DNA of 64,000 nucleotides from Allacma fusca. Lineage: Eukaryota > Arthropoda > Collembola > Symphypleona > Sminthuridae. The notes beneath the pieces were generated by a model. The model had not been told where the DNA came from. It searched no databases and was given only the letters and a program-made list of their open reading frames with translations. Shown in pieces: positions 41,001 to 50,600 of the stretch. Where the stretch lies: positions 62,001 through 126,000 of the forward strand of contig OX359249.1 in assembly GCA_947179485.1 (NCBI GenBank). Reading direction: 5' to 3'. Position 1 is the stretch's first letter. The number at the start of each line of letters is the position of its first letter. The position numbers and the translations under genes were made by a program.

Positions 41001-43567
41001 TTTCCCTAGGAATGTTTTTCCCTGGTAATTTTTTTCCCAGGGCTTGTTATCCCCTGGGAATGTTATTCCGTGGGCTTGTTTTTCCCTGGGAATGTTATTC
41101 CCTGGGAATGTTATTCCCTGGGAATGTTATTCCCTGGGCTTGTTTATCCCTGGGAATGTTATTCCCTGGGAATGGTTTTCCCTGGGAATGTTATTCCCTG
41201 GGCTCGTTTTTCCCTGGGAATGTTATTCCCTGGCAATGTTATTCCCTGGGGATGTTATTCCCTGGGAATGTTATTCCCTGGGAATGTTATTTCTTGGGAA
41301 TGTTATTCCCTGGGAATGGTATTCCCTGGGAATGTTATTCCCTGGAAATGTTATTCCCTGGGAATGGTTTTCCCTGGGAATGTTATTCCCTGGGCTTGTT
41401 TTTCCCTGGGAATGTTATTCCCTGGGAAAGTTATTCCCTGGAAATGTTATTCCCTGGGAACGTTATTCCCTGGGCTTGTTTTTCCCTGGAAATGTTATTC
41501 CCTGGGAATTTTATTCCCTGGGAATGTTATTCCATGGAAATGTTATTCCCTGGAAATGTTATTCCCTGGGAATGTTATTCCCTGGGAAAGGTATTTCCTG
41601 GGAATGTTATTCCTGGGAATGTTATTCCTGGGAATGTTATTCCCTGGGAATTTCATTCCCTGGGAATTTCATTCCCTGGGAATTTTATTCCCTGGGAATG
41701 TTATTTCCTGGGAATGTGATTCCCTCGAAATGTGATTCCCTGGGAATGTTATTCCCCGGGAATGTTAATCCCTGGGAGTTTTATTCCCTGGGAATGTTCT
41801 GGGAATGTTATTCCCTGGGAATGTTTTTGCCTGGGAATGTTATTCCCTGGGAATGTTATTCCCTGGGAATGTTATTCCCTGGGCTTGTTTTTCCGTGGGA
41901 ATGTTATTCCCTGGGAATGTTATTCCCTGGGAATGTTATTCCCTGGGAATTTTATTCCCTGGGAATGTTATTCCCTGGGAATGTTATTCCCTGGGAATGT
42001 TATTCCCTGGGAATGTTATTCCCTGGGAATGTTATTCCCTGGGAATGTTATTCCCTGGGAATGTTATTCCCTGGGAATGTTATTCCCTGGGAATGTTATT
42101 CCCTGGGAATGTTATTCCCTGGGAATGTTATTCCCTGGGAATGTTATTCCCTGGGAATGTTATTCCCTGGGAATGTTATTCCCTGGGCTTGTTTTTCCCT
42201 GGGAATGTTATTCCCTGGGAATGTTATTCCCTGGGAATGGTATTCCCTGGGAATGGTATTCCCTGGGAATGTTATTCCTGGGAATGTTATTCCCTGGGAA
42301 TTTCATTCCCTGGGAATTTTTTTCCCTGGGAATGTTATTCCCTGGGAATGTGTTTCCCTGGGAATGTTATTCCCTGGGAATGTTTTTCCCCGGGAATGTT
42401 AATCCCTGGGAGTTTTATTCCCTGGGAATGTTCTGGGAATGTTATTTCCTGGGAATGTTATTGCCTGGGAATGTTATTCCCTGGGAATGTTATTCCCTGG
42501 GAATGTGATTCTTTTGAAATGTCATTCCCTGGGAATATTATTATCTGGGAATGTTATTTCCTGGGAATGTTATTCCCTGGGAAAATTCTGGGAATGTTAT
42601 TCCCTGGGAATGTTATTCCCTGGGAATGTTATTTCCTGGGAATGTTATTCCCTGGGAATGTTCTGGGAATGTTATTCCCTGGGAATGTTTTTGCCTGGGA
42701 ATGTTATTCCCTGGGAATGTTATTCGCTGGGAATGTTATTCCCTGGGCTTGTTTTTCCGTGGGAATGTTATTCCCTGGGAATGTTATTCCCTGGGAATGT
42801 TATTCCCTGGAAATGTTATTCCCCTGGCTTGTTTTTCCCTGGAAATGTTATTCCCTGGGAATGTTATTCCCTGGGAATGTTATTCCCTGGGAATGTTATT
42901 CCCTGGGAATGGTATTCCCTGGGAATGTTATTCCTGGGAATGTTATTCCTTGGGAATTTCATTCCCTGGGAATTTTTTTCCCTGGGAATGTTATTCCCTG
43001 GGAATGTGATTCCCTCGAAATGTGATTTCCTGGGAATGTTATTCCCTAAGAATGTTATTCCCCGGGAATGTTAATCCCTGGGAGTTTTATTCCCTGGGAA
43101 TGTTATTTCCTGGGAATGTTATTGCCTGGGAATGTTATTCCCTGGGAATGTTATTCCCTGGGAATGTTATTCCCTGGGAATGTGATTCTTTTGAAATGTT
43201 ATTCCCTGGGAATATTATTATCTGGGAATGTTATTTCCAGGGAATGTTATTCCCTGGGAAAATTCTGGGAATGTTATTCCCTGGGAATGTTATTCCCTGG
43301 GAATGTTATTCCCTGGGAATGTTATTTCCTGGGAATGTTATTCCCTGGGAATGTTATTCCCTGGGAATGTTATTCCCCGGGAATGTTATTCCCTGGGAAT
43401 GTTATTCCTTGGGAATGGTATTCCCTGGGAATGTTATTTCTTGGGAATGGTATTCCCTGGAAATGTTATTCCCTTTGAATTTAATTCCCTGGGAATGGTA
43501 TTCCCTGGAAATGTTATTCCCTTTGAATTTTATTCCCTGGGAATGTTATTCCTTGGAAATGTTATTC
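38050..43567 (+). repeat. Divergent satellite edge with a 1.9-kb higher-order repeat
   Basis: From about 38050 units become heterogeneous: GGGAACG, GGGCTTGTTTTTCC, CCTCGAAATGTGATTCC, GGGAATTTCATTCC and shortened junctions such as AATGTTCTGGGAATG. The marker TTCTCTGCGA occurs at 38111, 39028, 39988 and 40953. Copies 1 and 3 share one downstream series and copies 2 and 4 another, so the true period is about 1.88-1.93 kb with two halves. From about 41800 to 43567 the order decays further. More decay towards the edge is the usual pattern where homogenisation by unequal exchange is weaker. Confidence 0.9.
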
Positions 43568-44829
43568 GTTTTATGCTAATTATTGACTTATTAACTTGTT
43601 GGAAGTTTCCACAACTATTGTAGAAAAACATTTTGACCTGATGCATTGGTTGATGGCTTTCAAACGAAATGAAATTTATTTTATAATGTAATGTAATCAT
43701 AAATTGTTATTAGCTACACAATATCTGCTACGTTTCATCCCCCTTGGCCCGTTCAAGTCTCGGCACGTAATTCTAGTCAAATGGTTTTTGTTGGGCTTAA
43801 TTTACAAATTTACATCTGAAGGATTATTAGATTAAGCTGGTCAATTGTTTCTGTTGCTACGGATACGTGTAACTGTATGTTTATAAACAATATTATGAAT
43901 TTGGCTTTGAAAAGTAATATAAACAACTTATTAGTTCCTATGTACATGCGGTGATTGAATAATACTTTCGTCTCTCTTTGATTTGATAAGTATATGTACT
44001 ACCCCTATGTTAAATCTTAGTAACCCAATACTACCCTTATGTTCCTAATTGTGCTATACGTTCCTCTAAAGACTATCAAAAACTTTGGACTTGCAAAACA
44101 CGCATTGTAAGAGCTGTAAAAAAACATTTACCTCCTTTTGGCCCCACCCTGTATATATAATATACCCGAACTTGTGTTCTCGCTAGGACATTGGGCCACG
44201 TACCTAAGCTCACACAAAATATCGTTACGATCCCTAGTGGGCATGTGACGAGGGTTACTGGTAACAAGTGATCATTATATATTTAATATAAGTTGAAAGA
44301 ATACAGCTCACAAATCATTGATAAATAACTTTTTCAGATAATACATACTTTTTTTATCATTTCTCATACTTCATTTATAATTATTGTATATTAATTCATT
44401 TAGATGTTTTTCACCTAGATATTCGCTTAACTTTTTTGTCTGTGCAAATTTATCCTCTCATCGTTTAAGGGTATGCAGTCAAAGATCATATTCGACTTAC
44501 TTTCTTATGCGTTTCTATATGTAGACCATTTTGCTTTTAGGCGAAATTGTATGTAGACCATTTTGCTTTTAAAACTTGATGCATCTATTCCATTTTGCAT
44601 TTAGTAAAACTGCATGTAGACCATTTTAATTCTAATCGAAATTTCACTTCGACCATTTTGCCTCTTCACCGACGATATAAATGTGTATAGTCAATGCTTA
44701 TGTTGTTATAAATGTAGCCCGTGACAATATTACCGCCCTTGCTACTGTATAAGTTTGTGGTATACCAGTAAGCTTAGCCTTTAAGGCAATTTGTACTCGC
44801 GAACCTATAAAGCGCGTTACGGAGAGAGA
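43568..44829. other. AT-rich intergenic DNA between satellite and foldback element
   Basis: No gene is recognisable. Short minus-strand ORFs here have no family features. Between about 44515 and 44675 a degenerate motif, TGTAGACCATTTTGCTTTTA, recurs four to five times at irregular spacing, a decayed minisatellite. Confidence 0.6.
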
Positions 44830-45284
44830 GGTCTCCCTAAAACACTGAACTACTGAACAACTGAACTACTGATTTTTACACTAAAACACTGGACAACTGA
44901 ACACCAGATCCACGGAACAACGGAACCACTGAACCCCCCTAAAACACTGACCAGAACTGACCTGCTGACTGCTGACCTCCCCAGAATCACTGACCAGTAC
45001 TGACCTGGTGACTGCTGCAGGTAGTCCGGAACGTCCAAAAAAAGGGGACAGATTTTTTTCTTGATTTTATTACATTGCTAGTTTGTACATACAATGTATG
45101 TACTGATAGCATTACACATTATAGTTCGTTACCTAGCTTATGCAAGCATCAAATGTATAGATTTTCCCATTTTTAAAGAATTTCTTGTAAATTTAAAGAA
45201 CAATCTAAGACAAAACACAGCAACTGAATCTTACATATTAGAAATTTTTTATTACAAACACTAAATTTTATGGATTTGAAATAT
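44830..45284 (+). repeat. Left terminal inverted repeat of foldback element
   Basis: Pairs with 46122-46553 on the opposite strand. Inner landmarks include AGCAACTGAATCTTACATA (45219-45237), matched inverted near 46165-46185, and the TGATAGCATTACACATTATA segment (45102-45121). Confidence 0.85.
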
Positions 45285-45629
45285 TCTTTGCTGTAGGGAT
45301 TCGTTAGGGGAGGAAAACATTAATGTTCAAGTTGGAGAGATTTGATGCTATTTGTGTGGGTAAGCTAACTATGTTGTGCATATGTACATCAGAGAGCTAA
45401 ATTCAATAGACAAATTTTTACGTGTCGGAACGATTAAATATTGAGAGAATATATCATATCGACTACATACATTCGGATGCGCCATGATGGAGTCATTACT
45501 TTTGGGGAATTTGGTTGGAGGGTATATAACTTTGCATATTAAAACTTGAATATTCTGCAAATAGTAAAATTCAAAATTTCATCAGCTTTCAAAAATTGAA
45601 AATCTTTATGGGATTTAACTATTGATGCC

Positions 45630-45905
45630 AATTGTCTGGTCTGATCCACAATTTATGAAACTGAACTGGTCCAAAGGTCAGACCAGACCAGACCAACGAC
45701 CATGGTCCATAAAACCGTTAAGAGTAATGAAATAATCAAATTTTATTAAGTGAAATTTAGTTTTTATCTCTAAGAATGTCAATGTTAAACGTTACATCGG
45801 ATTTTGTGAATCCATAAATTTTTCATTTTGCGAAAGGTTAGGACCATGGTCCTTTGGTCTGGTCTGGTTCTGATACTGGACCAAATGCACTCGAGTTACA
45901 TGAAT
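45630..45905. repeat. Internal inverted repeat related to a second locus at 63 kb
   Basis: CAGACCAGACCAGACC and a GACCATGGTCC palindrome (about 45680-45710) are mirrored by GGACCATGGTCC and TTGGTCTGGTCTGG (about 45841-45868). A diverged copy of the right half lies at about 62945-63050. This indicates a dispersed repeat family inside or nested within the foldback element. Confidence 0.6.
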
Positions 45906-46121
45906 CTTGAAACTTACTAGGGGAGTACTAAAACATGTGCTATGCTTTGTTTGAGTCCACATGTACCATCCCAAAATCTTACCTTGCTAGACACAAATTA
46001 TGGAACAGATCAGGTGGAATAGTGATGCGCTTGGACCAGATCAGAACCAAAATCATAGAACAGATCGAGCAATTTCCTGAACTAGTTCGCAATCATTTGC
46101 AATGATTCTTTGATATCTCTA

Positions 46122-46553
46122 TTTTTAATCCATAAAATTTAGTGGTTGTAATAAAAAAATTCTAATACTGTATATGAGATTCAGTTGCTGTGTTCTGTCT
46201 TAGATTGTTCTTTAAATTTACAAGAAATTCTTTAAAAATGGGAAAAACTATACATTTGATGCTTGTACAAGCTAGGTAACGAACTATAATGTGTAATGCT
46301 ATCAGTACATACATTGCATGTAGAAACTAGCAATGTAACTAAAATCGACGTTCCGGACTGCCTGCAGCAGTCAGCAGGTTAGTATTGGTCAGAGATTCTG
46401 GGGAGGTCAACAGTCAGCAGGTCAGTTCTGGTCAGTGTTTTAGGGGGGTTCAGTGGTTCAGTTGTTCCGTGGATCTGCTGTTCAGTTGTCCAGTGTTTTA
46501 GTGTAAAAATCAGTAGTTCAGTTGTTCAGTAGTTCAGTGTTTTAGGGAGACCC
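46122..46553 (-). repeat. Right terminal inverted repeat of foldback element
   Basis: Inverted partner of 44830-45284. It contains two AGGTCA half-sites at 46404-46409 and 46419-46424; the left arm has an equivalent pair. It ends about 75 bp before a strong splice donor (46630) that may belong to the cycle 5' untranslated exon. Confidence 0.85.
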
Positions 46554-46561
46554 GAGAGAGA

Positions 46562-46629
46562 GCGAAGTTTTAAAATTCTTTTTTGTTCTCTGCCATGACG
46601 GTCATTTTATAATATTTTTCAGATTTCAG
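46562..46629 (+). other. Candidate 5' untranslated exon end of cycle
   Basis: TTTCAG followed by GTAAGT at 46630 is a near-perfect splice donor, followed by an AT-rich intron reaching the acceptor at 47595. Read in the phase of coding exon 1, this segment has an in-frame TGA at 46596-46598 and no ATG after it. If it is exonic it is therefore untranslated, and the start codon at 47622 stands. The transcription start is not visible. Confidence 0.35.
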
Positions 46630-47595
46630 GTAAGTTTTTTTTAAATTCATTCTATAAATTAATATAATTTATAATTATCTTTATAATTATGACAAATTAT
46701 CTAGTGGTATTTAATATGAAAAACCGTGAGACGGTAAGACTTGATGTAAGGATTTTGCAATCATTCACATTGTCAGTCCATTCCATTACTTATTTTTCAC
46801 AGCTCTGCAACAACTTTTATTGTGGTTGTCTTCACGGCTCCTTTCCTTTACCAACATTTCACATCATTTCAATAGAACAATTTCCATAACAAATTTTGAA
46901 AAGTTGAGGAACGTTAGGTAGGTTGCGATGCTCTGGTACTATTTTACTCATTCATAGTGTTGCTAATGGGCTATTATTCAAAAGAATATTATGTATGTGT
47001 GTGTCAAAGCATGGATGATCTCCCGACTCTGTGTCGTATGCGTGACTGTGCATATGGAATATTTGACAAACTCCTAATTAAGCATATTTTGGTTGAAAGA
47101 AATGATTCATATACGTAATATTTTTGTTTAAACTCCTTACGACTGTGCCTGTTTTATGACTGTAACCTTGTATGTATAAATCCGGATGAAGTGACAGTGT
47201 CAAGGGTGAAAACCAGTATTTAATATTGACTCCTTGCGACATTCTAATAATGATTAATAATAATGTAATCGTAATCCTTATTTCCTTATTAGTCATTAAC
47301 CAAACATGGAATTGGGCTTCTCATATCCCCGAAATTACAAAGATTAATTATTCTTATACATTCTAAATGAATTTCACACATAGTTCCCATGTAGCAATTT
47401 TTATCGAAATGGATAAGTGACTATGAAACTACTAGTTCCAATTAAAAGGGATACTGTAAATAGGGGCGTGACTTTTCCACTCTGAATAAAAACCACCATT
47501 GTTGCTGGAAATTCTCCAGTGGTTGGTACAAATATATCTTTCAAAACTTACACACATTCTTATTTTTAAAGTCTTGTGTTCTTTGATGTTTGCAG

Positions 47596-47695
47596 TTTCC
47601 GGATACCGTAAAGCTGGCACAATGGACGGGCATTTAAACTCTTCATATCATTCCTTTCACCGTCATCAGAATAAAAAGCGGAAACTGAATACCTT
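47596..47695 (+). CDS. cyc: cyc coding exon 1 (ATG at 47622)
   Basis: Acceptor TTGATGTTTGCAG ends at 47595; donor GTAAGT starts at 47696. The first 26 bases are 5' untranslated. It encodes residues 1-24 and two bases of residue 25, including the KKRKL basic stretch that corresponds to the BMAL1 N-terminal nuclear localisation signal. Confidence 0.85.
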
Positions 47696-50600
47696 GTAAG
47701 TGCCTCGTGCGTTTTTTTGAAATAAAAAACTGTTTTCTTACTTTGTCAAGTATTAGTCGAGAATTAGAACACTAATCATATGTATATATTGAAAGTGATA
47801 GGAACTCTGTTGGAACAAAGCAAGAGGATTGCCAAAAAGTAGATATCTATAAATACATCTTTTGATTTTGAACTTGAATCGCATACTTATAGTTGCATAT
47901 AACTACGCATAGTTACTCCACATCAGAATTGTTCGAAATGCTTACTTAAGATACATTTTGTAGTTACTATTTACGGGATGACTCCATTATTTCGTAGCTT
48001 GTATTTTCTATGCTGCGTAGGGCTTACTCTCAAATCAAACAAAGAGTTTGCATGTCTCGTTATCGAATGATTTATTACCCACAGCTCCTTCCGTCCCGTC
48101 AAAAATTGACCCATCCGTACGAGCGAAAATCGTATCGCAATGATTTTCCATTGCGAGAGCAAAGGATTTCTGGATCAATAGATTTCTATCGCAATGGAAA
48201 AGCATTGCGATACGATTTTCGCGCGTATGGATGGGTCAATTTTATTTTTGACGGCAGGAGCCATAGGTAATACATCATTCAATAACGAGACTTGCAAACT
48301 TTTTGGGTCATTTGAGAGTAAATGTATTTTCTATTTTAGCTGACCATGACATAATGCTTTTTAAACTTCCACAAAATTCAGTTTCCTCAGTCATTTCTCG
48401 TCTTTTACGCATCAGTTATCATTTTTGTTTAAGTGAAAATAGATCGAATGAAAATGAAAAAGTTAAGATGTCCAAAATACATTGTATTTAAAGCATACTT
48501 ATTCATTTTGAAGTTTGTATTAGCCGGAAACAACAAAGTATTTTTTCAGTTTGTATTATAGATATACATATTAGACGGTAGGAAGGTTTTACAGTGAATA
48601 CATATTTGAAGGCAGTAGAAAATCTTTTCACTATTCGAGACATTGATGTTTGCAGAAGAATGGACACGGATGCTGAGGATGAATCGGAAACTTGCAGTTC
48701 CATGAGAACAGTGACACCAACGGACGACAGTTCAAAAAAGTAACGACTTTCAAATTTTCTGGCAATAATAATAATTTATTAATGATCGGTTTAGTCTATT
48801 CGTGTTTCTTGCTTCGTTTTGACACAATTTGACATCGTCAAAACTAATGGGCATTGTTTTCTTCATAAAAGTCTGAAAACCAAAATTATGTGCTTAAATT
48901 GTGACAAATTCTCAATATAGACATTACTCACAACTTTGCGACGTTTGCGTAGACATTTTTAGTATTTCTTGGATTTTAGAAGTGAATCAGAATAATGTAA
49001 TTTGACTATGATGAAACAATTTTTTTAATCTTTCGCCCTCCCTCCTAAACGCTCTCCTGTCGTTTTGCGCTTACCAATTACCAGCCTTACCACAAATACT
49101 CGCTCAATATATGCGGTGAAGCTAATGGGTAAATGTGTAGGTCCTTATGTAGGTCTTTATTTTCAAGAAATACTAGTTTTTAAACACATTTTGGCGCTAT
49201 TTAGAGCTGTTTTTACGTTTTGTTGGTAATTCTTGGAACACAGCAAATATTATGAATGAACCCCTGTGCATTGGAGGAGGACATTGTGTAGGCTATCGCA
49301 GAAATGTTTTTTGGAGGGCCTCCACATTCTAGAGTGCTAGTTTACTTATTATTTGTCCCCTGCTTTTGTATGACTTAGGGTTACATTTAGCGGCATTTCC
49401 CTTTACTTGCTCTAGGAAACAAGCGTTTAAAATACTAGCTTGAGCTACAGATTCATGAGCTTGTAATTACCTAATTACAGTTCCCATGTTCTCAGTACAT
49501 GATGTCATTGATGTCACTAAATCAGGGTTATAAGCTTAAGGAGAGATTATTATTAGCTTAATCCAAGAAATCCCCAAGGCAGCAGTATTCTGCCCTTGGA
49601 TCGAAAATAAGAAATATACATACATCTCTGACGCCTTTTAACTTAATGGTGGTGTACCATGTACCGTACCGCATTACAAAGGAGTGTACTTGAACTTAGG
49701 ATACGTTTGAAAATGCTCACCAAAAATGCCCTGGCAATTCAGAGGTGGATTTAGGGGCGTGGGTCACCATGCCTCGGCCAATAAAAAAAATATTAACGTA
49801 GGCGCTCACCTTACAACTTACAAACGGCTTACCAATCCCTCAAATCTATTTTCAGAGTTAGGGCCAGGGTAAAAATTATTTTATTAATCCACCATTGCCT
49901 GGCATAATATGCATTTTCGTTTCAGGGCGATGACGGTATAGTCGACATTTTTGCGTCATTGCAAATTCAGCATTTTGGACAGGTTCGACTGATGAAAGGC
50001 TAAATTATTTATTTTGCCGAGAAGGAATCGTCTGAGACTTATAAAAATATATGTAGATACTTAAATTATTTTTTCTACAAGATAAAACAATGCCAACAGA
50101 AATTTCGAAATCCTAGTAAACATTTTCGCGAAATATTCAAATTCACAAATTTTTCGATCAAAATGTCATTCAATTTCGTCAAGAAAAAATCATCTGAGAC
50201 TTGGTCTCCCCTCAAGACAAATTGTTTTTCGATGAAGTTGCTGTATAAATTCCGAAAATTCTAATTGTGTTGTTCAAGGTGTTGAAAATTTCAAAAACGC
50301 ACATTTTTGTATCTAATTTGAAAAACTGCAATACAGTTTGTCTTGGTCAGTATCTCGGTCAATAATATATCATTAAAAAGAAATCTAATTGCTTTAAAAC
50401 TTAAAATCATTTCGAACGAAATTTCGAAATCCTAATGGAAATTTGGGCGGGGAATTCAGTTTCACCGATCGTTTTACCAAAATTTCAGCATTTGTTTTGC
50501 CGAGGAGAAATCATCTGAGAATTGGCCCCCTCAGACTACGTGTGGTTAGTTAAGAGATCATTTTTTAAAAACTATTTGCAAAACAGTAAAAAATAACAAT

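Larger units (their letters stand above)
1..43567 (+). repeat. 16-bp satellite array (doubly palindromic unit)
   Basis: The stretch is an essentially uninterrupted head-to-tail array of GGGAATGTTATTCCCT, about 2,700 units, all in one orientation. It starts before the window and ends at about 43567, where the last recognisable unit runs into non-repetitive AT-rich DNA. Each unit contains GGGAAT-GTT-ATTCCC (6-bp arms, 3-nt loop), and each junction contains ATTCCC-T-GGGAAT (6-bp arms, 1-nt centre). Either strand can therefore fold into short hairpins in two registers. Common variants are GGGAAA for GGGAAT, CCTTGG for CCCTGG, TTATACC, GTTTATCC, CCCAGGG, CCTAGG and GGGAATAATATTCCC. They recur in the same order in distant blocks, which shows block duplication rather than independent mutation. 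There is no TTAGG telomere motif and no spacer DNA. A centromeric, pericentromeric or other heterochromatic satellite is a reasonable inference, but nothing in the window proves it. Confidence 0.98.
44830..46553. mobile_element. Foldback-type DNA transposon with long terminal inverted repeats
   Basis: The ends are GGTCTCCCTAAAACACTGAA (left) and its inverse complement (right). Homology continues inward for about 455 bp on the left (to about 45284) and 432 bp on the right (from about 46122). The left arm has about 30 extra bases near 45040-45070. The outer 200 bp are built from subrepeats of the ACTGAAC/ACTGACC type. Flanks read GAGAGAGA at 44822-44829 and 46554-46561, compatible with an 8-bp target duplication, but the sequence is a simple GA run so this is weak. 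No transposase is encoded; the middle (45285-46121) has further inverted GGTCTGGTCTGG-type repeats. It is a non-autonomous element whose superfamily I cannot settle. Confidence 0.85.

Noticed and set aside
1..43567. CRISPR-like array
   Set aside because: Units are palindromic and regular but there are no spacers, no cas genes, and the context is a eukaryotic intron-containing gene.
1..43567. Telomeric repeat
   Set aside because: The unit is unrelated to TTAGG or TTAGGG, and the array is joined to genic DNA with no subtelomeric orientation signal.
1..43567. CENP-B box or EBF/NF-kB-type sites in the satellite unit
   Set aside because: ATTCCCTGGGAAT has a 1-nt centre, whereas EBF sites have 2, and kB sites have a different spacing. 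No CENP-B box is present, so resemblance alone is not support.
146..43623. Dozens of plus-strand ORFs of 60-2,009 codons encoding MLFPGNVIPWECYSLG repeats
   Set aside because: They are the inevitable reading of a stop-free 16-bp repeat in all frames. No unique start, splice signals, signal peptide or non-repeat portion exists, and stops are tolerated and copied with the blocks.
44850..45038. 62-codon minus-strand ORF
   Set aside because: It lies wholly inside the left inverted repeat of the foldback element and is made of its subrepeats.
47499..47621. Upstream in-frame extension of coding exon 1 to an earlier ATG
   Set aside because: The extension crosses a good polypyrimidine/CAG acceptor at 47595 and encodes hydrophobic sequence unlike any CYC N-terminus.
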